From: an uncultured Prevotellaceae bacterium
Lineage (GTDB): Bacteria > Bacteroidota > Bacteroidia > Bacteroidales > Bacteroidaceae
Assembly (NCBI GenBank): GCA_900315105.1
Contig: OMXX01000009.1
Span: 1 to 64,000 of the forward strand
Length of the DNA stretch: 64,000 nt
Reading direction: 5' to 3'
Part shown: positions 6,957-15,576 of the stretch, one piece after another
How positions within the stretch are numbered: position 1 is the stretch's first letter
Layout of the letters: every line of letters begins with the position of its first letter
Position numbers and translations under genes: made by a program
Notes under the pieces: model-generated
Told to the model about the DNA's origin: nothing
Seen by the model: the letters and a program-made list of their open reading frames with translations, nothing else
Databases searched by the model: none

Positions 6957-9362
6957 ATGAAACGTATATTCTCACTATATATTCTTGCAATTATAGGCAG
7001 TCTGACGGCATGGGCACAAGACTTTGTTCTAACTGGCAGAGTGATGGACGGGCAAGAGAATGCAATAGAACTTGCATCCGTGAGCTGTGTGGCTCAGGGC
7101 AAGGCTACTATGACCAACCTCCGTGGCGAGTTCTCCCTGTCGCTGAGGTCGGCTGATTCTGTAGTGATACGTTTCTCTATGATTGGCTATAAGACCAAGA
7201 CAAGGATTCTGCGCCGTCCGAAAGGCAGACAGAACCTACAGATACAACTATATGAGGATGAGCAGTTTCTAGATAACGTAGAGGTGGTAAAGAGGAAACG
7301 AAGCACATCTACCACAGAGGAGATAAGCACCAAGGACATAAAGACAGCTCCTTCTACTTCAGGAAATGCCGTTGAGGAACTTATTCAGCAACAGGCAGGC
7401 GTGAGTACGCATAGCGAATTGTCGTCACAATATAACGTGCGTGGAGGTGCGTTTGACGAGAACTCCGTATATATCAATAATGTAGAGGTATATCGTCCGT
7501 TCCTTATCCGTAGCGGTCAGCAAGAAGGACTTTCCATCATCAATCCCGATATGGTGGGCAAGATTGGATTCTCAACAGGTGGCTTTGAGGCAAAGTATGG
7601 CGATAAGATGTCATCTGCCTTGGATATAACCTACCGCCGTCCGGAGAAGTTTGAGGCTAACGCGCAAGCGAGCCTGCTTGGAGCAAGTGCCTATATCGGC
7701 TTTAGCAACAAGAAATTCGCATGGGCAAACGGCATACGCTACAAGACGACAAAAGCCCTTCTGAAAACATTCCAGACAGACGCAAAATACGAACCTGTAT
7801 TCCTTGACTACCAGACATATATGAGTTTTACGCCAAACAAGCGTTGGCAGGTGGATTTCATAGGCAATATCAGTCAGTCGAAGTTCAATTTCTTTCCAAA
7901 GAACCGCGAGACGAGTTTCGGAACACAAGAGAGCGTGAAGGAGTTCAGCGTATATTTCGACGGTTGGGAAAAAGACTTGTTCCGCACCTATTTCGGAACG
8001 TTGAGCATCAAGCGTAACATCACCAATAACACGCACTTATCCCTTATTGGTTCTGCCTTTTCAACAAAGGAGCAGGAAAGGTATGACATACAGGGAGAGT
8101 ACTGGCTTACGGAGTCTGGCAATAGCGAAGCCCTCGGAGTAGGAACATACGCAGAACATGCGAGAAACTATTTGAAGGCAAATGTTGCAAGCGCAAAACT
8201 GATGCTTGAACATAAGACGAGGATGCATAACGTGCAGTCGGGATTGACGATGAAATGGGAACATATTGAGGAGCAGTCTCGAGAATATGAAATGCGTGAC
8301 TCCGCCGGTTTCATCATTCCGCATACTGGCAATTCGCTAAATATGATATACACGCTTTCCGCAAAGAATGCCCTCGATGCTCGCAGAACAGAGTTCTACA
8401 TTCAGGATGCGTGGAAATTTGAGCGTGGTGGAAAGACTGATGAGAACGGCAAGGAGATAGAGCCCCCTACCCTATACACGCTCAACTACGGCATGAGATT
8501 TGCAAACTGGTCATTCACGAAGGAAAGCATATTCTCTCCACGAGTATCATTGGCAATCATTCCGGGATATAATCAGGACCTAATGTATCGCTTTGCAGCT
8601 GGCATATACTATCAGTCACCTTTCTATAAGGAACTTAGGGATACCACCACAATAGACGGCACGACATACACATCGCTGAACAATAAGCTGAAATCGCAGA
8701 AATCAATCCATTTCATCGCGGCTTTAGACTATCGTTTCAATATGATGGGGCGCTCTTTCAAGTTCTCGGCAGAGGCTTACTACAAGGCGCTATCAAGCCT
8801 TGTACCTTATAACCTTAACAATATCAAGGTTGTGTATTACGGAACAAACGAGGCTTCAGGACATATTGCCGGTATAGATTTCAAGCTCTATGGCGAGTTT
8901 GTTCCAGGCACGGACTCGTGGATAACCTTCTCTCTTATGAATACAAGGATGAAGCTTCATGGCGTGAGCATACCTTTGCCAACCGACCAGCGATACTCCA
9001 TAAACCTTAATTTCTCAGACTATTTTCCAAATACCGACCGCTGGAAGATGCAACTCCGACTCGCCTTTGCCGACGGTCTGCCATTCTGCGGACCTCACAA
9101 GCCTTTGGAGCAGCAGAATTTCCGAGCACCAGCCTATCGTCGTGCAGACATAGGAATGAGCTATCGTGCATTCAAGAACGACAAACGCGAAAAACAGAGT
9201 CCGTTCAAGAATGTATGGCTGGGCATCGACTGTCTTAATATACTCGGCATCAATAACGTGAACTCATACTATTGGGTAACAGACATTCATAACACCCAGT
9301 ATGCCGTGCCGAACTATCTTACAGGAAGACAGCTGAACGGAAAGTTGATTGTAGAGTTCTAA
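6957..9362 (+). CDS. TonB-dependent outer-membrane receptor
   Basis: An 801-aa protein with a signal peptide (to about residue 20, SLTAWAQ). A carboxypeptidase-like regulatory domain follows at about 22-95 (GRVMDGQENAIELASVS through IGYKTK). Next come a plug domain near 120-230 (NVRGGAFDENSVYINNVEVY) and a long beta-barrel ending KLIVEF, with the usual terminal Phe. It should import a ligand across the outer membrane using TonB energy. No SusD gene, sigma factor or substrate enzyme is adjacent, so the ligand is unknown. It is monocistronic, with a terminator at 9371. Confidence 0.92.
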   Translation: MKRIFSLYILAIIGSLTAWAQDFVLTGRVMDGQENAIELASVSCVAQGKATMTNLRGEFSLSLRSADSVVIRFSMIGYKTKTRILRRPKGRQNLQIQLYEDEQFLDNVEVVKRKRSTSTTEEISTKDIKTAPSTSGNAVEELIQQQAGVSTHSELSSQYNVRGGAFDENSVYINNVEVYRPFLIRSGQQEGLSIINPDMVGKIGFSTGGFEAKYGDKMSSALDITYRRPEKFEANAQASLLGASAYIGFSNKKFAWANGIRYKTTKALLKTFQTDAKYEPVFLDYQTYMSFTPNKRWQVDFIGNISQSKFNFFPKNRETSFGTQESVKEFSVYFDGWEKDLFRTYFGTLSIKRNITNNTHLSLIGSAFSTKEQERYDIQGEYWLTESGNSEALGVGTYAEHARNYLKANVASAKLMLEHKTRMHNVQSGLTMKWEHIEEQSREYEMRDSAGFIIPHTGNSLNMIYTLSAKNALDARRTEFYIQDAWKFERGGKTDENGKEIEPPTLYTLNYGMRFANWSFTKESIFSPRVSLAIIPGYNQDLMYRFAAGIYYQSPFYKELRDTTTIDGTTYTSLNNKLKSQKSIHFIAALDYRFNMMGRSFKFSAEAYYKALSSLVPYNLNNIKVVYYGTNEASGHIAGIDFKLYGEFVPGTDSWITFSLMNTRMKLHGVSIPLPTDQRYSINLNFSDYFPNTDRWKMQLRLAFADGLPFCGPHKPLEQQNFRAPAYRRADIGMSYRAFKNDKREKQSPFKNVWLGIDCLNILGINNVNSYYWVTDIHNTQYAVPNYLTGRQLNGKLIVEF

Positions 9363-9370
9363 TGAATAAC

Positions 9371-9418
9371 ATCCCCTCACTAGCCCAAAGGACAGGTGAG
9401 GGGATATTTTTTTATTTT
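9371..9418 (+). terminator. rho-independent terminator
   Basis: A 10-bp stem pairs ATCCCCTCAC (9371-9380) with GTGAGGGGAT (9396-9405), followed by a long T run. It ends the TonB receptor transcript. Confidence 0.9.
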
Positions 9419-9435
9419 TTATGGATAATATTTTC

Positions 9436-9463
9436 TTTGTTTCAAAATAAATTATTAACTTTG
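9436..9463 (+). promoter_or_regulatory. promoter of the methylmalonyl-CoA operon
   Basis: The -7 element TAACTTTG is at 9456-9463 and a TTTG at 9436-9439. The spacer is 16 bp, shorter than the usual 19-21, so the upstream element is less certain. The first start codon is at 9522. Confidence 0.6.
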
Positions 9464-9521
9464 CACTTGATTTAGACTAATAATTTACAACAAACAATTA
9501 TAACCCAAACAAATAACTAAA

Positions 9522-9932
9522 ATGAAAATTTCACGTATTGATCATCTGGGCATTGGCGTCCAGAGTATCGAAGAGGTTTTACCTTATTTCGAGAACGTAC
9601 TTGGTCTGAAATGCTATGCCATTGAGGAGGTAGCAGATCAGAAAGTGAAGACTGCTTTCCTAAAAGTTGGTGAGACAAAGATAGAGTTGCTTGAGCCTAC
9701 AAGTCCAGAAAGTGCTGTTGCAAAGTGGCTTGAGAAGGGTGGCAAGGGCGTTCACCACGTTGCATTTGCAGTAGAGGACGGTGTTGCCGAGGCACTCATA
9801 GAGGCTGAAGGCAAGGGTATCCGTCTTATAGACAAGGAACCACGTCTCGGTGCTGAGAATATGATGATTGGTTTCTTGCATCCAAAAATGACCGCAGGAA
9901 TACTGACTGAACTTTGTGAACCTAAGAAATAA
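9522..9932 (+). CDS. mce: methylmalonyl-CoA epimerase
   Basis: A 136-aa vicinal-oxygen-chelate protein of typical length. IDHLGIGVQSIEE at the N-terminus supplies a metal His, GGKGVHHVAFAVED is the second half-motif, and the C-terminal Glu lies in GILTELCEP. It interconverts (R)- and (S)-methylmalonyl-CoA in the cytosol. It is first in an operon with the carboxyltransferase and biotin carrier, 7 bp before the next start. This is the propionate-forming succinate pathway of Bacteroidales. Confidence 0.95.
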   Translation: MKISRIDHLGIGVQSIEEVLPYFENVLGLKCYAIEEVADQKVKTAFLKVGETKIELLEPTSPESAVAKWLEKGGKGVHHVAFAVEDGVAEALIEAEGKGIRLIDKEPRLGAENMMIGFLHPKMTAGILTELCEPKK

Positions 9933-9939
9933 TACAGCG

Positions 9940-11505
9940 ATGTCAAAGCAAGTAGAAAATATAAAGAAGCTTTTAGCAAAGCGCGAACAAGCTCGTCTTG
10001 GCGGTGGCGAGAAGGCCATCGAAAAACAGCATGAGCGTGGTAAATACACAGCCCGTGAGCGAATTGACATGCTGTTGGATGAAGGTTCTTTCGAGGAGTA
10101 CGACGCATTCAAGTTGCATCGCTGCCATAACTTCGGCATGGAGAAGAAGCAGTACCTCGGCGATGGTGTCGTTGTAGGTTCTGGTACTATTGACGGCCGT
10201 CTGGTATATGTATTCGCACAGGACTTCACCGTAAACGGCGGTTCTCTCTCAAAGACAATGTCGGAGAAGATATGCAAGGTGATGGATATGGCGATGACGA
10301 TGGGCGCTCCATGTATCGGCATCAACGACTCTGGTGGTGCTCGTATTCAGGAGGCTATTGATGCCCTTGCCGGATATGGTGAGATCTTTGAGCGTAATAT
10401 CCTCGCTTCAGGTGTTATTCCACAGATTTCCATGATCTACGGTCCTTGTGCCGGTGGCGCAGTTTATTCACCAGCCCTTACCGATTTCACTCTGATGATG
10501 GAGGGAACATCATATATGTTCCTTACAGGTCCAGCAGTTGTGAAGACAGTAACTGGCGAGAATGTTGACGCAGAGCACCTCGGAGGTGCAAGCGTACATG
10601 CAAGCAAGTCTGGTGTTACGCACTTCACAGCAAAGACCGAGGAAGAGGGTATTGAGATGATTAAGACCCTCATATCATACATTCCTTCGAACAATATGGA
10701 GGAGGCACCTCGCAAAGAGTGTAACGACCCATTGAACCGTATGGACGATTCTCTGAATGAGATTATCCCAGAGGATCCAAATCAGGCTTACGACATGTAT
10801 AAGGTCATCGCAGCTATTACCGATAACGGTGAGTTCTTTGAGGTTCAGCCTAAGTTTGCAAAGAATATCATTATCGGTTTCGCCCGTTTCAACGGCCAGT
10901 CTGTCGGAATTGTTGCTAATCAGCCTTCAGCATACGCAGGTGTGCTTGATGTGAATGCTTCGCGTAAGGGTGCTCGTTTCGTTCGTTTCTGCGACGCCTT
11001 CAATATTCCTATTGTGAGTCTCGTAGATGTACCAGGCTTCCTCCCAGGCACTGGTCAGGAGTATAATGCCGTCATCCTTCATGGTGCCAAGTTGCTTTAC
11101 GCATACGGTGAGGCTACCGTTCCAAAGGTTACAGTCACCTTGCGTAAGTCTTACGGAGGTTCACACATCGTTATGGGTTGTAAGCAGCTCCGTGCCGATA
11201 TCAACCTTGCATGGCCAAGCGCAGAGATTGCCGTTATGGGTGCAGCCGGTGCTGTTGCCGTACTTCAGGCAAAGGAGGCAAAGAAGATAAAGGAGGAAGG
11301 TGGTGATGTAAAGGCATTCCTCGCAGAGAAGGAGGCTGAGTATCAGGAACTCTTCGCAAATCCTTATCAGGCTGCACAGTTCGGTTATATCGACGATGTA
11401 ATCGAGCCACGCAACACACGTTTCCGCATCTGTCGCGCATTGGCACAGTTGGCTACCAAGCGTCAGTCTTTGCCAGCAAAGAAGCACGGATGTATTCCTA
11501 TGTAA
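9940..11505 (+). CDS. mmdA: methylmalonyl-CoA/propionyl-CoA carboxyltransferase subunit
   Basis: A 521-aa acyl-CoA carboxyltransferase. The N-half has INDSGGARIQE and GPCAGGAVYSPALTDF; the C-half has FVRFCDAFNIPIVSLVDVPG and TLRKSYGGSHIVMG, both crotonase-fold halves. It moves carboxyl between methylmalonyl-CoA and biotin. I chose the ATG at 9940 (MSKQVENIKKLL), 7 bp after mce. The in-frame GTG at 9916 would overlap mce and adds a non-conserved head. Its partners are the 49-aa protein and the biotin carrier. A Na+-pumping beta subunit is not in the window, so decarboxylase versus carboxylase use cannot be settled here. Confidence 0.95.
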   Translation: MSKQVENIKKLLAKREQARLGGGEKAIEKQHERGKYTARERIDMLLDEGSFEEYDAFKLHRCHNFGMEKKQYLGDGVVVGSGTIDGRLVYVFAQDFTVNGGSLSKTMSEKICKVMDMAMTMGAPCIGINDSGGARIQEAIDALAGYGEIFERNILASGVIPQISMIYGPCAGGAVYSPALTDFTLMMEGTSYMFLTGPAVVKTVTGENVDAEHLGGASVHASKSGVTHFTAKTEEEGIEMIKTLISYIPSNNMEEAPRKECNDPLNRMDDSLNEIIPEDPNQAYDMYKVIAAITDNGEFFEVQPKFAKNIIIGFARFNGQSVGIVANQPSAYAGVLDVNASRKGARFVRFCDAFNIPIVSLVDVPGFLPGTGQEYNAVILHGAKLLYAYGEATVPKVTVTLRKSYGGSHIVMGCKQLRADINLAWPSAEIAVMGAAGAVAVLQAKEAKKIKEEGGDVKAFLAEKEAEYQELFANPYQAAQFGYIDDVIEPRNTRFRICRALAQLATKRQSLPAKKHGCIPM

Positions 11506-11551
11506 GATTGGAAAGAGTAAAGAATAAAGTAGAAAGTGTAAGAAAATAAAA

Positions 11552-11701
11552 ATGAATAACGAAGTTTATGCTGCCATCGCTATGGCATTGCATGATGACC
11601 TCGGATATAACCTGCACGATAGTGAGTCTGGCAGACTCACTATCGTGGCAAGGGATTCTGAATGGTCATCAAAGGCAGCAAAGATGACAGCAAAAGTATA
11701 G
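11552..11701 (+). CDS. small OadG/MmdE-like subunit (49 aa)
   Basis: A 49-aa ORF between the carboxyltransferase and biotin carrier genes, starting MNNEVYAAIAMALHDD and containing a WSSKAAKM tail motif. In Bacteroidetes methylmalonyl-CoA operons a small ORF of this kind, with an AAIAMAL helix and a Trp-Ser-Lys tail, sits in the same place, so I infer a delta/epsilon-type assembly subunit. It has no clear membrane helix. Its stop (11699-11701) is 2 bp before the mmdC start, which suggests translational coupling. A 27-bp perfect palindrome occupies codons 23-31 exactly. Confidence 0.75.
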   Translation: MNNEVYAAIAMALHDDLGYNLHDSESGRLTIVARDSEWSSKAAKMTAKV

Positions 11702-11703
11702 AA

Positions 11704-12114
11704 ATGAAACAGTATAAATATCAGATCAACGGCAAGAAATATGAGGTGTCGGTTGAGACTCCTGCCGCTGACGGAACTATCGCAGTAACAGTAAACGGCG
11801 AGACTTATTCTGTTGTGCGTGAACCGGAACCTGTAGTGGAGAAGAAAAAAATGGTGGTAAAACCTGTTGCAGCAAAGCCTGCCGAGAACGCAGATGAGAT
11901 GCAGGATGCATTACGTTCCCCACTTCCAGGAACAGTAATAGAAATCCCAGTAAAGACTGGTATGCAAGTAAAGGAAGGCGACACTCTCGTTGTGCTTGAG
12001 GCTATGAAGATGAACAACAATCTTACAGCAGAACGCGACGGCATAGTAAAGTCTATTCTTGTAGGTGAAGGCGAAGCAGTAAAGGAGAATACGCCTCTCG
12101 TAACATTTGAATAA
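11704..12114 (+). CDS. mmdC: biotin carboxyl carrier protein of methylmalonyl-CoA carboxyltransferase
   Basis: A 136-aa protein. The N-terminal strand-rich region is followed by a Pro/Ala/Lys linker (VVEKKKMVVKPVAAKPAE) and a biotinyl domain with EAMKM, so biotin attaches at about Lys102. It carries carboxyl groups between subunits. I chose the ATG at 11704 (MKQYKYQINGKKYEV), 2 bp after the previous stop. An upstream in-frame ATG at 11662 lies inside the small ORF and gives a non-family head. It is the last gene of the operon, with a terminator at 12147. Confidence 0.93.
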   Translation: MKQYKYQINGKKYEVSVETPAADGTIAVTVNGETYSVVREPEPVVEKKKMVVKPVAAKPAENADEMQDALRSPLPGTVIEIPVKTGMQVKEGDTLVVLEAMKMNNNLTAERDGIVKSILVGEGEAVKENTPLVTFE

Positions 12115-12146
12115 GTCTGTTTAGACTATTATAAAAAAACAATATA

Positions 12147-12192
12147 CCGGTATAATGTAGTCAAAGGATTACATTATATCGGCATTTTTTTC
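12147..12192 (+). terminator. rho-independent terminator
   Basis: A 13-bp stem pairs 12147-12159 with 12170-12182 (CCGGTATAATGTA with TACATTATATCGG, one G-U pair), followed by seven T. It ends the methylmalonyl-CoA operon. Confidence 0.85.
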
Positions 12193-12229
12193 TTAAATTT
12201 GAGTTAATTATCTGTAAAGTGGGGAAGAA

Positions 12230-12263
12230 TTTGCCGATTTCTCAAGTTTTTTTGTTAACTTTG
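12230..12263 (+). promoter_or_regulatory. Bacteroidetes-type promoter
   Basis: TTTG at 12230-12233 and TAACTTTG at 12256-12263 (22-bp spacer) lie just upstream of the glycogen-synthase-like gene at 12286. Confidence 0.65.
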
Positions 12264-12285
12264 CACCACAAATTCAACAACAATA

Positions 12286-13071
12286 ATGAAAAAAGTTCTC
12301 TTTATCAATCACGAAATTTCGCCTTTCGTACCAGACTCAGAGTTGGCGGTTATGGGACGCCGTTTACCACAGTCAGTTCAGGATAGCGGATGCGAAATCC
12401 GTACATTCATGCCTAAATGGGGGCATATAAACGAGCGTCGTGGTCAGTTGCACGAGGTACAGCGCCTGTCTGGTATGAATATCATCATCAATGACACCGA
12501 CCACCCACTTATCATCAAGGTGGCAAGCATCCCCCAGACAAAGATTCAGGTATATTTCATTGATAACGAGGAATACTTCATTAAGGGCAAGAGCGATGAC
12601 GATGTTCCAACAACAAGTTGCGGTGAACGTGCTATATTTTTCGCTCGTGGCGTGATTGAAACAATGAAGAAGCTTCGCTGGTCTCCTGACATTATTCATT
12701 GTCAGGGCTGGATGAGTGCCTTTGTACCTCTCTACATCAAGCATGCCTATCAGGACGAGCCATCTGTATGCAATGCGAAGATTGTTTCTTCCCTTTTCAA
12801 CAGCACAGAAGACATCGTACTTGAGGAAGATTTGAAACAACGCATTGCTTTCAAGGACGTCACCGTTGACACTCTTTCAGACTATAGCGATAATTTCAAC
12901 ATGTCAGACCTTGCACGTCTGGCAATCCGGAACTCCGATGGTGTCATCGCAGGTTCACCAATTCTCAAGGATAGCATCATGAAGGAAGTCGAAGCCTCCG
13001 ACACGAAATTCCTTGCATATCCAGGTGAAGACTTCAAGGATGCCTACCTCGACTTCTATGATACTTTGTAA
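12286..13071 (+). CDS. glycogen/starch synthase, N-terminal GT5 half only
   Basis: A 261-aa protein. It matches the N-terminal domain of GT5 starch/glycogen synthases: VLFINHEISPFVPDSELAVM at the start, FFARGVIETMKKL, and PDIIHCQGWMSAFVPLYIK. It ends after GSPILKDSIMKEVE, so the second Rossmann domain (nucleotide-sugar binding) is missing. The usual length of the full enzyme is about 480 aa. A free-standing half of this kind is common in Bacteroidetes next to a DUF4270 gene, so it is not a recent truncation. Whether it is active or regulatory is unknown. It forms an operon with 13101. Confidence 0.85.
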   Translation: MKKVLFINHEISPFVPDSELAVMGRRLPQSVQDSGCEIRTFMPKWGHINERRGQLHEVQRLSGMNIIINDTDHPLIIKVASIPQTKIQVYFIDNEEYFIKGKSDDDVPTTSCGERAIFFARGVIETMKKLRWSPDIIHCQGWMSAFVPLYIKHAYQDEPSVCNAKIVSSLFNSTEDIVLEEDLKQRIAFKDVTVDTLSDYSDNFNMSDLARLAIRNSDGVIAGSPILKDSIMKEVEASDTKFLAYPGEDFKDAYLDFYDTL

Positions 13072-13100
13072 TTTCAGGGTAAAATTATAATTGAACAATT

Positions 13101-14576
13101 GTGAAAAAGAATCTTATACTCCCACTCATAGCATTGGCAGGTCTCTTTGCATCATGCGATGACAATACAGACGAGTTGGGATACTCTATCACCAATCCTA
13201 CGGACAGAATGGCTATCGACTACGGAACATTCAACGTAAAAAGTGAAACCGTAAAGCTCGACAACATAATCTCACGTTCTTCTACAGGCTACCTCGGAAA
13301 GATAAAGGACCCTGAAACTGGATCTTATATCACTTGTAACTTCATGGGGCAGCTACATATAATGGAAAACTACACGTTTCCTGCAAAGGACAGTCTCATA
13401 CTCACAAATGGCGAGATAGTTGCAGACTCATGTATTCTTCATATCTGCTATTCATCATTTACCGGTGATTCAACCGTCTCAATGAAGTGTAGGTTCCACG
13501 AGCTTGCAAAGCCACTTAGCGAATCTGAGACATACAACGTAGATTTCAAGCCTACAATAGAAAACGGCTATCTGCGCAAGGATGGCATAAACAAGCCAAC
13601 AACCTATGCATTGACAGACTACAGTATTACCGACTCTGCACGATGGTCCAGCAGAGTAAGAGACTTCTACATTCATCTTAATGATGAATATACCGACATA
13701 GACGGCAATAAGTACAACAATTACGGCACTTATATCATGCGTAAGTACTATGAGCCGGGGGGAAGTGAGAATTTCAAGAACTCTTACAACTTCATCCATA
13801 ACGTATTCCCAGGATTCTATCTCGAGAATACTGGAGGTATCGGCAGTATTGCAAACATATCCTACACAGAACTGGATGTGTATATGAGAATCAAGTCTGG
13901 TAATACCGAAGGCAAAGGCATACTTGTATTCGGTGGTACAGAGGAGGTTCTCCAAAAGACCAATATCACTCAGGATCAAGAAATAATCGACAAGATGAAG
14001 GACGAAGGGGATCACACATATCTCAAGACTCCTGCGGGTCTCTACACACAGATTACTCTTCCTGTGGACGAAGTCTTTGACGGGCACGAAAGCGACACTC
14101 TGAATACAGCAAGCATATTCATTTCTCGCGAGAACAACACCCAGGAGACAAACAGCTACACTATCCCTATTCCAAAGCAAGTCATGATTCTGCCAGCCGA
14201 TAGCGTTGAGAACTTCTTCACAAACGAAAAAGTTATCGACAATCGCAGTTCATACATAACATCATACGCATCTGCCACAAACGGATATACATTCAGTAAT
14301 ATCAGTAGCATGATGCGAATAATGAAGGATACAAAGACAAAATGTATTGAAGAACAAGGAATCACAGAGGCACAGTATGAGGAACTCCACCCAATGTGGA
14401 ATAAGGCAATCATAATTCCTGTGACAATAAGTACAATACAAGTCGGTCAAAACACAAACCCAATAATCACACGTGTGACTCACGACATGAGTATCTCAAG
14501 TACGAGACTCGTTGGTGGTAAGGATAATCCTGATGCGATAAAGATAAGTTGCATCTACAGCAAGTTCCAAAAGTAG
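13101..14576 (+). CDS. DUF4270 lipoprotein
   Basis: A 491-aa protein starting with GTG. It has a lipoprotein signal peptide (MKKNLILPLIALAGLFASC, lipid Cys at 19) followed by DDNTDELG, so it is probably in the outer membrane. The segment STGYLGKIKDPETGSY and the beta-rich remainder fit the Bacteroidetes family DUF4270, whose function is unknown. It follows the half-size glycogen synthase by 29 bp. No sugar-active motif is visible, so a link to polysaccharide handling is only contextual. Confidence 0.85.
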   Translation: MKKNLILPLIALAGLFASCDDNTDELGYSITNPTDRMAIDYGTFNVKSETVKLDNIISRSSTGYLGKIKDPETGSYITCNFMGQLHIMENYTFPAKDSLILTNGEIVADSCILHICYSSFTGDSTVSMKCRFHELAKPLSESETYNVDFKPTIENGYLRKDGINKPTTYALTDYSITDSARWSSRVRDFYIHLNDEYTDIDGNKYNNYGTYIMRKYYEPGGSENFKNSYNFIHNVFPGFYLENTGGIGSIANISYTELDVYMRIKSGNTEGKGILVFGGTEEVLQKTNITQDQEIIDKMKDEGDHTYLKTPAGLYTQITLPVDEVFDGHESDTLNTASIFISRENNTQETNSYTIPIPKQVMILPADSVENFFTNEKVIDNRSSYITSYASATNGYTFSNISSMMRIMKDTKTKCIEEQGITEAQYEELHPMWNKAIIIPVTISTIQVGQNTNPIITRVTHDMSISSTRLVGGKDNPDAIKISCIYSKFQK

Positions 14577-14582
14577 GTTATC

Positions 14583-14720
14583 ATGGCAGATAATTTCCTT
14601 GAGAATCATAGAGCCGAATATGAACAACGCAAAGCCAAATGGCTTGCCAAGCAAAAAAAACATACTCCAGCCTCAGTTATAGAGGCACGAAAGAAGGCAA
14701 AGGAAAAAGAGAACCAGTAG
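14583..14720 (+). CDS. conserved small basic protein (45 aa)
   Basis: A 45-aa ORF 6 bp after the DUF4270 stop, reading MADNFLENHRAEYEQRKAKW and then an Ala/Lys-rich helix. I recall similar MADN-starting small proteins with a Glu-Arg-Lys-Trp helix in Prevotella and Bacteroides, so it is likely real. It has no signal peptide or membrane helix and the function is unknown. Its stop codon lies inside the 5' arm of the terminator at 14712-14745, which supports it as the operon end. Confidence 0.7.
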   Translation: MADNFLENHRAEYEQRKAKWLAKQKKHTPASVIEARKKAKEKENQ

Positions 14721-14745
14721 GCGATTGCGCTTACTGGTTTTCTTA
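14712..14745 (+). terminator. rho-independent terminator overlapping a stop codon
   Basis: A 12-bp stem with an ATTG loop pairs AACCAGTAGGCG (14712-14723) with CGCTTACTGGTT (14728-14739), then TTCTT. It ends the transcript from 12286. Confidence 0.85.
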
Positions 14746-14775
14746 TCTTGTATCCCAGAAGACGTGCTAATAATA

Positions 14776-15343
14776 GGTAACGGGTAACAATAAGAAAAAT
14801 AGTATAAGCTGCTGCCCCATATTTATTATTTCTTTATATAAAATAGGTATATAAACTCCTTAGAAAGATTCCGTAAAATTTTTGGCCATACACTAAAATC
14901 CTTATTGTTACCCGTTACTAGTCGTTATTTTGCTTGCTTGTTGAGCGAGACTCTGATCTTGTATATAGCTATGCAAGATAAAGATAATGAAGCTGTTATA
15001 CACAAATTAGAGGATAAGATATGGGCGGCTGATAGTCTCAATAGCATAACAATAAGCATTAATTTCTGGCTGCTTCACATTATTCAGTATGCTTGAAAAA
15101 TGGTGTAAAACGTGAAAACCATTCCAAAGCCATTCCCCAAACTAAATACAGGCTTCAATGAGATTCTGCGAGAACTTTCAACTCCCTCCAATGCAGGTCC
15201 GTTGTAGATCCGTTGTAAGTCCGTAGATGCTCCATCGATGGGAGCGAACCTGAAGCGAAGGCAGAACGAAGGCAGAGCGAAAGCACAACAGCATCTCTAA
15301 CTCAGCAGTAACAGGTAACGGGTAACAATAAGGATTTTAGTGT
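14776..15343. repeat. gene-free stretch bracketed by a 29-bp perfect inverted repeat
   Basis: ACACTAAAATCCTTATTG continuing to CCCGTTAC (14890-14918) is the exact reverse complement of 15315-15343. A third partial copy, GTAACGGGTAACAATAAG, lies at 14777-14794 in the same orientation as the right copy. Between the arms are word repeats (GTCCGTTGTA, GCGAAGGCAGA). A 63-codon ORF at 14905-15096 shares its 5' end with the left arm and resembles nothing I know. I see no promoter, transposase or supported gene in 14746-15490. Confidence 0.85.
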
Positions 15344-15490
15344 TAGCGTATCTCATTTCAGACATAGTACCCCCGTCTGGATATGCTCAGTTGGGGAGGA
15401 CTATGAAAAATCAGGTTAGACTTTTGAAAATGAAAGAGAAATAATCACGCAGAAATTTGGATTTATAAGGGATTAAGTAGTAAGAAAGTT

Positions 15491-15573
15491 ATTGCTGTCC
15501 GGTAAAATTATGATTATCATCTTGTTTTTGGGAAAAAGCAAAGATAATCAGAAAATTATTACCGGACAGCAAT
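15491..15573 (-). terminator. long-range stem downstream of uvrA
   Basis: ATTGCTGTCCGGTAA (15491-15505) and TTACCGGACAGCAAT (15559-15573) form a 15-bp perfect inverted repeat starting 4 bp after the uvrA stop. GATTATC and GATAATC inside it can extend the pairing. It lacks a clean T tract, so it may be a processing or 3'-stabilising stem rather than a classical terminator. Confidence 0.5.
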
Positions 15574-15576
15574 TTA

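Noticed and set aside
6667..6990. ORFs of 84-97 codons on both strands upstream of the TonB receptor
   Set aside because: They are read through REP-like palindromes and overlap each other; no start signal or family.
9916..9939. GTG start eight codons upstream for the carboxyltransferase gene
   Set aside because: It overlaps the mce stop and adds residues not seen in the family; the ATG at 9940 is better placed.
14905..15096. 63-codon ORF inside the repeat-bracketed block
   Set aside because: Its first codons are the repeat arm itself and the protein resembles nothing. Probably chance.
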